Origin: Hydnum rufescens UP504
Taxonomy: Eukaryota > Basidiomycota > Agaricomycetes > Cantharellales > Hydnaceae
Length of the DNA stretch: 44,083 bases
Assembly (NCBI GenBank): GCA_014904985.1
Contig: MU129038.1
Coordinates: 135,161 to 179,243 of the forward strand
Reading direction: 5' to 3'
The notes beneath the pieces were generated by a model that saw only the letters and a program-made list of their open reading frames with translations, was not told where the DNA came from and searched no databases. The translations under genes and the position numbers were made by a program. How positions within the stretch are numbered: position 1 is the stretch's first letter; every line of letters begins with the position of its first letter. Positions 37,238-44,083 of this stretch are shown piece after piece.

Positions 37238-37380
37238 CTAAAATAAACAATGTGTTAGGTAAATGTAATAAAGTGCAAGATGAGCAGCCCATGGCTGCTC
37301 TTCTTGCGTGATTGTAGCTCCAGAAAAAAAAACTTACCTTGAGAGTACCACACACCTGCCACAGCGGGTGTGTGGTACTC
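37238..37380 (-). repeat. Array unit L2
   Basis: P1 at 37343-37380, with arms GAGTACCACACACC and GGGTGTGTGGTACTC. Intron-like stretch 37337-37238 (100 bp): GTAAGT, P2 hairpin 37276-37306 (one mismatch, AGATGAGC), CTAAC at 37258-37254, and TTTTAG. Best-formed leftward intron together with L4. Confidence 0.8.
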
Positions 37381-37516
37381 GCACATTCGCGGTTTCGTTC
37401 ACGGGATTTGGTTTCGCAGGGTGGGTTTGGGGTCGCGGGGCTTCGGGTCATGGGTTTCGGTTTGCGGGGTTTCAGGTTGTGGGTTTGCTGTTGGGGGTTC
37501 GTGCAGGGTTCAAGAT
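37381..37516 (-). other. Spacer of degenerate AACCC(G/A)CAAACCGAAACCC motifs
   Basis: Read on the minus strand, this and other spacers are strings of CCGCRAAACC/AACCGAAACCC-like words. They resemble the CCGCCAAACGAACCC words of the rightward half. Probably non-coding. Confidence 0.5.
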
Positions 37517-37666
37517 CTAGAAAAATAAAGGTGTTAGTTATTAAACATTAAAGCATCACAAGAAGAGCAGCTTACGCTGCTCTTCTTGCGCCACAAAAAT
37601 AAAATAAAAAATAAAGATAAACTCAGCTTGGAGTACCACACACCCGCCGCAGTGGGTGTGTGTGGT
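37517..37666 (-). repeat. Array unit L3
   Basis: P1 at 37632-37666 (CCACACACCC/GGGTGTGTG). The donor position reads AAG then CTGAGT (37626) in place of GTGAGT. P2 at 37559-37588 has 13-bp perfect arms and loop TTAC. CTAAC at 37537-37533. TTTTTCTAG ends at 37517. Confidence 0.75.
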
Positions 37667-37868
37667 TTTGTTGGCTCTGCATCATTTCATGTCTTCAGTG
37701 TGGTCCTTCACATGTGGTGTTCATTTGGCGTGTGGCCTTCAGCATGTGGGTTACCGTCTAGCAGGTGTCCATGTGGTGCGCAGTCGTTTCGGGGGCTCGG
37801 GGTTCATTTGGCAGGTCTTTACTTGGTGGGCGTGTGTTCCGTTTGTTGGTTGTGGGTCAGCCGACAAC

Positions 37869-38009
37869 CTGGAAAAGCAGATACATTAGTTAGAAATTAA
37901 AACCAGCACAAAAAGAGCAGCTTTTGCTGCTCTTTTTGTGCGGCTGTATCGATTTGGGGGAGAACTCACCTTATATAGTACCACACACCCACTGCAGTGG
38001 GTGTGTGGT
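37869..38009 (-). repeat. Array unit L4
   Basis: P1 at 37980-38009 is a perfect 30-bp palindrome (half: ACCACACACCCACTG). Intron-like 37969-37869 (101 bp): GTGAGT, P2 at 37906-37941 with 16-bp perfect arms (GCACAAAAAGAGCAGC) and loop TTTT, CTAAC at 37893-37889, and TTTTCCAG. Confidence 0.85.
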
Positions 38010-38039
38010 CTCTGGTTCACTCATTGGGCGCGTCTGGTG

Positions 38040-38495
38040 TGTTGGGCACATTCTCGTGTGTCATGTCCTCATGTGTCGTGTCCTCGTGTGTTGCATTCTC
38101 ATGTGTCACGTTCTCATGTGTCGTGTCCTCGTGTGTCGCATTCTCGTGTGTCGCGTTCTCATGTGTCGTGTCCTCGTGTGTCGCATTCTCGTGTGTCGCG
38201 TTCTCATGTGTCGTGTCCTCGTGTGTCGCATTCTCGTGTGTCGCGTTCTCATGTGTCGTGTCCTCGTGTGTCGCATTCTCGTGTGTCGCGTTCTCATGTG
38301 TTGTGTCCTCGTGTGTCGCATTCTCGTGTGTCGCGTTCTCATGTGTTGTGTCCTCGTGTGTCGCGTTCTCATGTGTCGCGTTCTCATGTGTCGTGTCCTC
38401 GTGTGTTGCGTTCTCGTGTGTTGCGTTCTCGTGTGTCGTGTCCTCGTGTGTTGCGTTCTCGTGTGCCGCGTTCTCATGTGCTGCGTTCTTTTTTC
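38040..38495. repeat. 15-bp minisatellite, about 30 units
   Basis: Units CTC(A/G)TGTGT(C/T)G(C/T)(A/G)TT or ...GTC, with a 45-bp higher-order period (…GTC, …ATT, …GTT). It occupies the spacer between L4 and L5. Because 15 is a multiple of three, long frames appear on both strands; I do not treat them as genes. Confidence 0.95.
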
Positions 38496-38559
38496 TCGCA
38501 TTTCTGTTTGGGCCAGTGTCGTTTGATGAGGCCCCACCGTGCCTTGACCAGGTTGTGAT

Positions 38560-38720
38560 CTAGAATAATAAAAGACAATAAAAGATATGTTAGTAAAAAA
38601 ATCTAAAGGAGCACAAAAAGAGCAGCAGCAGCTGCTCTTTTTGCGCTATTGTAGCTACTACAATAAAAAAAGAAACTCAGCTTATATGACCACACACCCA
38701 CAGCAGCAGGTGTGTGGTCA
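38560..38720 (-). repeat. Array unit L5
   Basis: P1 at 38687-38720 (TGACCACACACC/GGTGTGTGGTCA). The donor position reads CTGAGT (38680), as in L3. P2 at 38611-38646 has 16-nt arms with one mismatch and loop AGCA. TACTAAC at 38595-38589. TATTCTAG ends at 38560. Confidence 0.75.
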
Positions 38721-38799
38721 TCTGCTTCCCTTTTCGGGCGGTTGCCCTGCTTCCTTTTCTGGGCAGTTGTGGTGGGTGGTTGTTGTGGTTGTGAAGAGA

Positions 38800-39456
38800 A
38801 CGCAACTCAATGCCGGCAAATGCCGGCACTCAAAAAGTGCCCAAGTCTTGTGGCCACAAGCACAATATAAATTAATAGCAAGCACCTAGACATGTTCTAA
38901 ATACTAAATAATAAATATTTATCCAAAAATGCAAAAGAAGATCACGATAATAAGTTAGGGCTCAATAAGGCACAATAGGCCTATATTATAAAGTGGATTG
39001 GGCCACTTCTATAGTCAGAAGTGGCCCAAATTTAAATATATTGTGGGTATATGTTCCCCCTACATGGGCGACTAATTATACCGGGTGTTCCTTCCATTTT
39101 TCAATTTTTCATGCCTTCAATTCCCTATTTAGAGAATTGAAGGTGTGAAAAATTGAAAAATGGAAGGAACACCCTGTATAATTAGTCGCCCACATAGGGG
39201 GAACATATACCCACAATATATTTAAATTTGGGCCACTTCTGACCTATAGAAGTGGCCCAATCCACTTATAATATAGGCCTATTGTGCCTTATTGAGCCCT
39301 AACTTATTATCGTTATCTTCTTTCACATTTTTGGATAAATATTTATTATTTAGTATTTAGAACATGTCTAGGTGCTTGCTATTAATTTATATTGTGCTCA
39401 TGGCCACAGGACTTGGGTGCTTTTGAGTGCTGGCATTTGCCGGCGTTGAGTTGTGC
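38800..39456. repeat. Central ~650-bp palindrome
   Basis: Two ~325-bp arms around 39128. Matched landmarks: CAATGCCGGCAAATGCCGGC (38808) with GCCGGCG at 39440; GCACCTAGACATGTTC with GAACATGTCTAGGTGC; GGCCACTTCT/AGAAGTGGCC; and GGGGGAACATATACCCAC with its mate. Innermost CAATTC...GAGAATTG leaves a loop of about 8 nt. Arms are near-identical, with a few mismatches and small indels. It separates the leftward and rightward arrays, so it could act as a bidirectional promoter or an inversion centre; this is inference. Confidence 0.92.
39066..39191. repeat. Inner palindrome core with TATAC(A/C)GGGTGTTCC ends
   Basis: GGGCGACTAATTATAC(A/C)GGGTGTTCC occurs inverted at both sides (the central 126 bp). 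The ACAGGGTGTTCC word resembles outer ends of some mariner/pogo-type elements, so a small fold-back element may have seeded the palindrome. Weak evidence. Confidence 0.4.
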
Positions 39457-39511
39457 TCTCCGCAACTGCGCAGCCACACACCGAACAGACAACCGAGAGA
39501 GGCAAGCCAAC

Positions 39512-39661
39512 GACCACACACCTGCAGCAGCGGGTGTGTGGTCATGTAAGGTGAGTTTTTTTTTATTGAAGCAGATATGCTGGCACAAAAAGAGCAGCAA
39601 AAGCTGCTCTTTTTGCATGGCTTGGAATATCATTACTAATGTTATTCTTTTATTATTTTAG
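39512..39661 (+). repeat. Array unit R1
   Basis: P1 at 39512-39543 (GACCACACACC/GGTGTGTGGTC). Intron-like 39551-39661 (111 bp): GTGAGT, P2 at 39583-39616 with loop AAAA, TACTAAT at 39633-39639, and TTATTTTAG. Confidence 0.8.
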
Positions 39662-39813
39662 ATCATGGCCTGGTGCTCGAAAGAAAACCGGCCAACGATG
39701 AGGGCCGAATGGTCAGGGTCCAAACGACAATGTGCCAACTGAATACGCAACAAACAAAAAGGCGCCAAATGACACCATGACAAGTGAGAACACGCCCACC
39801 GAGTGACCATGTG

Positions 39814-39955
39814 AACCACACACCCACTGCGGCAGGTGTGTGGTTCTATGTAAGGTAAGTCCATCGTGCACCTCTAATAGCCCAAAAAGAGCAGCCAATG
39901 CTGCTCTTTTTGGGCTGGTTTTAATTTTTAACTAATATATCATCTCTTATTCTAG
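39814..39955 (+). repeat. Array unit R2
   Basis: P1 at 39814-39845 (AACCACACACC/GGTGTGTGGTT). Intron-like 39855-39955 (101 bp): GTAAGT, P2 at 39879-39916 with 17-bp perfect arms (AGCCCAAAAAGAGCAGC) and loop CAAT, AACTAAT, and TATTCTAG. Confidence 0.85.
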
Positions 39956-40074
39956 ACCATCGCCTCAACCACAAGAAACCCCGCCAAACGAACCCCCCTC
40001 AAAACAACAACCTGCACGCCACCCCCGAATCATCACCCACCAAAACTGTGCCAGAAGACCATGAGAGCCACAAG

Positions 40075-40219
40075 AACCATGCACCTGCCAAAGGGGTGCA
40101 TTGGTTTTCAAGGTAAGTACTTACCATCACACAAAAGGAGCAGCCTAGGCTGCTCCTTTTGCATGGCTTTTCTTTTTTATTTATTTTGGCTCTGACTAAC
40201 GTTTGATTTATTATCGTAG
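40075..40219 (+). repeat. Array unit R3 (both stems changed on both sides)
   Basis: P1 at 40075-40106 has become AACCATGCACC/GGTGCATTGGTT, still self-complementary. Intron-like 40113-40219 (107 bp): GTAAGT, P2 at 40132-40161 now CAAAAGGAGCAGCC/GGCTGCTCCTTTTG (extra G·C pairs on both sides, loop TA), GACTAAC, and TATCGTAG. Confidence 0.82.
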
Positions 40220-40287
40220 GTTGTCCATCTGTACCCACAACCCGCACAAACCGTGAATCGAAAACCCCGACCCACCTATGGATGCTG

Positions 40288-40945
40288 TGGTTCAGGTTTA
40301 AACCTGTGGAACCTGAGTTTAAACCTGAACCTGACCCAGGTCAGGTTCCATTGGGGTCAGGTTCATTTCATTTTCTCAGGTCAGGTTCAGGTTTTGCCCT
40401 TGCCCTGAATCCAAAAACCGGTCTGAAACCAGGTTTAAACCTGAACCTGAAAGGTAGGGTGTAGGTTCCATTCCATGTAAATTGACCACTATTCTGCCAC
40501 CAAATCTGGCAATTTACACATGTGACTATAGTTCTGGAGTCAGAAGTCACATGACTTGGCCATCAAATGAGGTAATTGGTGCAGGTCACAAGTCACATGA
40601 CAGAATGTAGTGTCTAAATACCATCTCCAGAAGATGTGTGAGCAGTAAATTGAAGTGAAAGGGGGCTAGGAAGGAGATGTGGATGTAAAGCAGGATGTAA
40701 AGGGAGTGGCAGAGGCAGAGACTTGAGCACAGGGTGTAGATATTCTGTAGTACCCCCTGAAAATGTTGGCTTCCCTCATACCTCAGGTTTCAGGTTTAAA
40801 CCAGGTTTAAACCAGAACCTGACCTGAATGAGACCAAACCTCAGGTCAGGTTCAGGTTTTGCCCTCATGGGTGATTTTGGAACCTGGTCAGGTTTAGGTT
40901 TTGCCCAAATTGGGCAAAACCTGACCAAAACCTGACCATGGCAAC
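40288..40945. mobile_element. Insertion with CAGGTT / AACCTG repeat ends
   Basis: About 650 bp between R3 and R4. Both ends are crowded with CAGGTTTAAACCTG, GGTCAGGTT and AACCTGACC words in inverted arrangement (40290-40455 and 40783-40940). The middle is unique (40460-40780). It breaks the regular ~250-bp unit spacing, so it looks like a MITE-like insertion. No convincing target duplication; the ends are approximate. Confidence 0.6.
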
Positions 40946-41013
40946 CATAGACCCGCCAGACAAAACCTGGGAACAGGGATGCACAACGCAAGACACCAGA
41001 AACGCCAGACAGA

Positions 41014-41135
41014 ACCACACACCCACTTCAGCGGGTGTGTGGTAATACTAGGTATCTCTAATCCCACCGGTGCCAAAAGAGCAGCAGAAGCTGCTCTTTT
41101 GGCACCTCTGTTTTCTCTTTTTTACTGGAAACAAG
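41014..41135 (+). repeat. Array unit R4 (acceptor decayed)
   Basis: P1 at 41014-41043. Donor-like GTATCT at 41052. P2 at 41069-41106 has 17-bp perfect arms (GGTGCCAAAAGAGCAGC) and loop AGAA. Then TTTACTGGAAACAAG, where other units have TTTACTAAC...CTAG, so branch and acceptor motifs are damaged. Confidence 0.75.
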
Positions 41136-41168
41136 GCATATACCACGCACCGAGAATGCCCCAAATGA

Positions 41169-41309
41169 ACCACACACCTGCTGCAGCAGGTGTGTGGTAA
41201 TATATAAGGTAAGTAAATGTAGTGTATGCAACTGTGCAAAAAGAGCAGCAAATGCTGCTCTTTTTGCGCTGGTTATGATCTCTTACTAACATATTATCGA
41301 TTTTTCTAG
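41169..41309 (+). repeat. Array unit R5
   Basis: P1 at 41169-41198 is a perfect 30-bp palindrome (half: ACCACACACCTGCTG), differing from L4 and R8 at two positions with matching changes in the other arm. Intron-like 41209-41309 (101 bp): GTAAGT, P2 at 41236-41267 with loop AAAT, TACTAAC at 41284-41290, and TTTTTCTAG. Confidence 0.85.
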
Positions 41310-41460
41310 GACATCGCCTGAACCGGAACCCACCAAATGAACGCACGCCAAATGAACCCCCCCCCTCCCAAACAACCAACCACTGAATGAAGGCCCACCG
41401 AACGCAACCTGCCAAACAAGACCCGCCAAGCGAAGACCCGCCAAACGAATAACCACATAA
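41310..41460 (+). other. Spacer ('exon') between R5 and R6
   Basis: Made of CC(G/A)CCAAA(C/T)GAAC-type words. All three forward frames are closed: TGA at 41319, 41338 and 41384. This argues against a protein-coding exon. Confidence 0.6.
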
Positions 41461-41601
41461 ACCACACACCCACCAAAGCGGGTGTGTGGTAATACAAGGT
41501 ATGTTTTTATTACTGTAAATACAGTGGCGCAAAAAGAGCAGCAAAAGCTGCTCTTTTTGCACTGCTTTGAATCATTGATACTAACATATCTATTATTTTA
41601 A
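41461..41601 (+). repeat. Array unit R6 (acceptor lost)
   Basis: P1 at 41461-41490. Donor-like GTATGT at 41499. P2 at 41529-41560 has 14-bp perfect arms and loop AAAA. TACTAAC at 41579-41585. The acceptor place reads TATTTTAA instead of TATTTTAG. Confidence 0.78.
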
Positions 41602-41706
41602 ACATGCCCGCCAAACCAGAGGCTGAAACCCGACACACCAAGAACACCCCCCAGACGAAACCCAGTAATGGAACACATGGCATGAGGCTGCAGGGGCCCT
41701 GAACAA

Positions 41707-41844
41707 ACCACGCACCCGCTTCAGCGGGTGTGTGGCAATATTGGGGTGAGTTTTTGAGTACAGTATGGTGCCAAAAGAGCAGCATCAGCTGCTCTTTTGG
41801 CATTGTCTTCGGTTTTTTTTCTTTACTAATGTCTTATTATCTAG
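41707..41844 (+). repeat. Array unit R7
   Basis: P1 at 41707-41735 (ACCACGCACC...GGTGTGTGG). Intron-like 41746-41844 (99 bp): GTGAGT, P2 at 41769-41802 with 15-bp perfect arms and loop ATCA, TACTAAT at 41824-41830, and TATCTAG. Confidence 0.82.
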
Positions 41845-41947
41845 GTACCTCCACTGCGCAATACCCCACCTGATGAGGTTCGAGACGAATATGAATGTGC
41901 GCAGCTGCCCAGACCCCGGATCTGCACGACACCGAACTAAATATGGT

Positions 41948-42094
41948 ACCACACACCCACTGCAGTGGGTGTGTGGTAATACCTGGTAAGTTATCAATTA
42001 CAGGACGTATGATGGTGCCAAAAGAGCAGCAGAAGCTGCTCTTTTGGCGCTGCCTCTTTTGTTTTTTTTATTAACATATTATTTACTGATCTAG
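41948..42094 (+). repeat. Array unit R8
   Basis: P1 at 41948-41977 is a perfect 30-bp palindrome identical to that of L4. Intron-like 41986-42094 (109 bp): GTAAGT, P2 at 42014-42051 with 17-nt arms (GGTGCCAAAAGAGCAGC; one mismatch near the base) and loop AGAA, ATTAAC, and GATCTAG. Confidence 0.82.
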
Positions 42095-42218
42095 GTGCCT
42101 TCTCCCTCCCTGTGTGAAAAACCCCACACGAAATACGGAGGCATAGCCCCTGACAACTGTGCCTGAGGGCCCAGCCCTCAAACACCCGCAACTGATGCGA
42201 CCCTGGGCAAAGCACCTG

Positions 42219-42328
42219 GTAAGTTCTTAATTACAGGACGTACAAGGGGGCCAAAAGAGCAGCTTCTGCTGCTCTTTTGGCCCCCCTTGTTTTCTTTTTT
42301 ACTAATGTATTGTTATTTGTTGTTCTAG
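42219..42328 (+). repeat. Array unit R9 (right end, without P1)
   Basis: Intron-like 42219-42328 (110 bp): GTAAGT, the longest P2 (42244-42286, arm AAGGGGGCCAAAAGAGCAGC, one bulged C in the other arm, loop TTCT), TACTAAT at 42300, and TTGTTCTAG. The upstream spacer has TGAGGGC/GCCCTCA (42164-42181) in place of P1. Confidence 0.8.
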
Positions 42329-42417
42329 GTCCCCTCCAGAAAATCATGCCAGAGACGGGCTGGGCAGCAGTCTGATTCCCAATTGGGAGTGAGGTGCATG
42401 ATAAGGGGAGGATATGT

Positions 42418-42457
<40 letters not shown>

Positions 42458-42569
42458 CATTATAAACAAAACACACCACCCCAGAGGGGTATGTAAGAAT
42501 AATACTACAGTGGTGCAGGAGAGAGCCCTGGTTGAGATCTATAAGTTGGAGCTTGGTTTGATGTGTGAG
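42329..42569. other. Outer non-repeated part of the nested element
   Basis: No gene seen. Lies between the last unit and the right terminal repeat, includes the (TAA)n tract and CACCCCAGAGGGGTATG (42477), perhaps a decayed P1. Confidence 0.45.
42420..42456. repeat. (TAA)n microsatellite
   Basis: About eleven TAA units plus AATAAATAAATC. It lies at the mirror position of the left-end microsatellite. Confidence 0.9.
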
Positions 42570-42722
42570 GTCCCACACAGGGCCCCTGGGGGCCCCTGCC
42601 TGAATCACGGAAATCAGGTTAGCCGGCCCCAGGGGCCCCTGCTATCAAAACCTCTAGTTAGACTATATACATGCAAGGCTTGTAATATCTAACTAGATAT
42701 ACATTTGTGGCTGACTGAGTTG
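42570..42722 (-). repeat. Right terminal inverted repeat of nested element
   Basis: Reading inwards: GTCAGCCA, then TATCTAGTTAGATA, TTGCATGTATA, TCTAACTAGA and GGGGCCCC(C/T) blocks. It is collinear with the left end and moderately conserved. Confidence 0.8.
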
Positions 42723-42730
42723 GGTCAGTC
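42723..42730. repeat. Target-site duplication, right copy (GGTCAGTC)
   Basis: Partner of 36768-36775. On the minus strand it encodes the end of 'MTD' in the interrupted KDZ exon. Confidence 0.85.
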
Positions 42731-42804
42731 ATACTGTTTTGTGGCGGACTGGACCCCCCTTTTCTCTTTCTCGAGCCACTGGTATTTGGGTCATGGGTTG
42801 ACAT
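42723..42804 (-). pseudogene. KDZ transposase copy 4, separated N-terminal exon
   Basis: ATG at 42804-42802 begins MSTHDPNTSGSRKRKGGS. The frame reaches NSMTD at the edge of the nested element. Deleting 36776-42730, the element plus the right copy of the duplication, joins NSMTD to PSSTYTNAFKAG in the same frame, so this is the original start of the gene. An in-frame ATG 34 bp further upstream is possible but less typical. The basic KRK segment suits a nuclear localisation signal. Confidence 0.75.
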
Positions 42805-44083
42805 ATTCTCACTAAGAGAAGATTGTGAGGTGAATTTCACTGAGGGCTGCGTAGAGCAGAGATATGCAGGGGGGGGGGTGATATGTCACAGGATAAAAAC
42901 CCAGTGTGGAGGATAATAGTTAACACTGTTACACCTCACTCGACCTGGGGCCACAACAGACCAACAGAATGCAAAGGCCCACAGTATGAGCCATAATGAG
43001 GTCCTTGTAAATCAAATGGTAGCTAGATGGAGGATGAACCAATGGATATGCTAACCAGAGAGCATAAGGTGATATCCAATAGCACCTCCTGCTGACAGAA
43101 AAGCCATGACACGGGAAGTGTAGCCTGACCTCTTAGGCTTGAAGTTGCAATGGAGTGAATGCCAAAACGGATGGGAAGAACTGTGCCGACCCGCGAAAGT
43201 GATAGGGATGGAGATATGAGTCCTGCTGACCAGGATGGAGCCTGTTCAATCCTCGATATCATGCCTTGATGAGGGGTACCACACAAGTAATAATAACATT
43301 GTTGCCAGGAACAAACTGATGTAGGAACAAGCAACGTAGATAAAAAAAAAACCATATGTCAAGCCAGCTCAATGACAGATGCCATTTTCATATTGGATTT
43401 ATCCCAAAAGTCTCCGAGACTCCAACTCTCACGTGTACCAAACCCAATCCAAAAAACCTGACCAGGCTCATTAGCAAAGAAACCACATGTGGAGGAGAGA
43501 GAGTCTGGGTCGTTAAATGGTTTTGCAGGCCTTTCTTGACCATAAGCCATCGAAGCAGCCATCATAAACTGTCAAATTCCTGAGACTGATAGAGTCAGGG
43601 CCTTCATTCTGCCTCTTGGGAGGGTAATACGCATCTCAAATCGTCGGTGGTGAAGGACATGCGGCCATTTTGTGTACATTACCAGGCGATAGTTGGGGGG
43701 AAGAGGGGTGGAGGTCATGCTCAAGAAATTGGGCCCATCTGTGCTGAGTTGATGTGAATACTGGGTGCAACGGTAAGTAAGGCATCCGTTCCTCCAGTGA
43801 CCAGTGCTCGATCATACACCACAGAGGCATAATGCAAGGTCCATAGCCTTGCACCCAATTCCAGCATAATCAACATTGGTTGGAGTGTGATAAACTCAAC
43901 ACCTAGATAATTTTCGCACCTTGGCTATCGCACGAATATTCTCAAGGCACTTTGTGCCCATATCTGGTCCTTAAAATAGGATGAACATCTTGTTCACAAT
44001 ACGTCCTTGACTCTTTTGACTGTTTTTTTGTTTGGCACGAGAGGCGGGGACTTGTTTATCTTTTCCCTTTCTCTTTTTATTTT
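42805..44083. other. Unresolved right flank
   Basis: No confident gene. A 10-base G run lies at 42871-42880. The minus strand has fragments in shifting frames between 43860 and 43050 (for example NVHKMAACPSPP, ISLRNLTVYDGCFDG and NEPGQVFWIGFGTRESWS), suggesting a decayed coding sequence I cannot identify. If the outer KDZ element is complete, its right end should lie here or beyond the window. Confidence 0.35.

Larger units (their letters stand above)
36776..42722. mobile_element. Nested 5.95-kb inverted-repeat element with intron-like hairpin arrays
   Basis: Left end CAGCCTGGTCAGCCA (36776-36790) and right end, read inwards, CAACTCAGTCAGCCA (42722-42708) match at 11 of 15 positions. Both are flanked by GGTCAGTC (36768-36775 and 42723-42730), an 8-bp target duplication. 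Both ends continue with ATCTA(A/G)TTAGAT palindromes and GGGGCCCCTGG blocks. No transposase frame is present. The interior is five leftward and nine rightward composite units around a central palindrome. Ends, duplication length and motif order match the outer KDZ element, so a non-autonomous KDZ passenger is the best inference. A hAT element (8-bp duplication, CA-starting ends) is the alternative. Confidence 0.85.

Noticed and set aside
37200..37520. Telomere-like repeat (TTAGGG family)
   Set aside because: GGGTTTCGGGTT-like words are irregular and do not form a telomeric array.
37924..38563. Frames of 143-206 codons on both strands
   Set aside because: All cross the 15-bp minisatellite, whose period is a multiple of three; the peptide is pure repeat in every frame.
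39662..42218. Chain of coding exons joined by the intron-like units
   Set aside because: Inferred spacer lengths are a mix of multiples of three and not (for example 189, 141, 193, 157, 124), and 41310-41498 has stops in all three forward frames.
37010..42290. CRISPR-like array of regularly spaced palindromic repeats
   Set aside because: Spacing is about 120-450 bp, unit sequence varies with compensating changes, orientation flips in the middle, no cas genes, and the context is a eukaryotic transposon.
42805..44083. Right end of the outer KDZ element
   Set aside because: I looked for an inverted match to CAGGCTGGTCAGTCA and for the would-be duplication TATGGGGA and found neither in the window.

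Overview
The window looks like a transposon-dense, largely non-genic stretch of a basidiomycete genome, most likely an Agaricomycete. The reasons are the several KDZ (Kyakuja-Dileera-Zisupton) transposase copies with short ~55-60 bp introns, a Ty3/gypsy pol remnant of a type common in mushroom-forming fungi, and a chromodomain gypsy tail. I see no intact host gene. Almost every coding remnant carries stops or frameshifts, many of them TGA where related copies read CGA.

Layout. 0-1.2 kb: C-terminal remnant of a KDZ transposase. 1.2-3.3 kb: minisatellites built on the palindrome TAGACATGTCTA, followed by an exact 80-bp tandem repeat. 3.46-10.6 kb: a ~3.5 kb tandem duplication (copies A and B) carrying an unrecognised minus-strand gene with an Arg/Ser-rich tail. 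9.55-18.3 kb: about 4.1 kb at the end of the left contig (copy B) is repeated after a 25-N gap (copy C). Copy C carries a solo LTR that B lacks, and B carries a 177-nt poly(A) run that C lacks. This may be an unmerged haplotype or assembly overlap. 18.1-24.8 kb: two plus-strand KDZ pseudogenes. 25.1-26.0 kb: chromovirus tail. 27.4-32.4 kb: decayed minus-strand gypsy element. 32.5 kb: a tRNA-like sequence. 32.7 kb to at least 42.8 kb: a third KDZ element, minus strand, split by a nested 5,947-bp element.

The nested element (36,776-42,722) is the most unusual object. It has 15-nt imperfect inverted ends and an exact 8-bp target duplication (GGTCAGTC). Removing it with one copy of the duplication rejoins the first KDZ exon in frame. 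It encodes no transposase. Inside are fourteen repeats of one composite unit: a palindrome (P1), then 6-10 nt later a GTAAGT-like 5' splice site, then a strong hairpin with conserved core AGAGCAGC/GCTGCTCT (P2), then a CTAAC/CTAAT branch-site-like motif, then TAG. Five units point left and nine point right, away from a ~650-bp central palindrome. The spacers between units have stops in all frames where checked, so the array resembles a chain of introns and non-coding exons rather than a protein gene. The stems vary on both sides together. I know of no named system with this architecture. Its ends and subterminal GGGGCCCC and ATCTAATTAGAT-like motifs match the outer KDZ element, so a KDZ transposase may have mobilised it.
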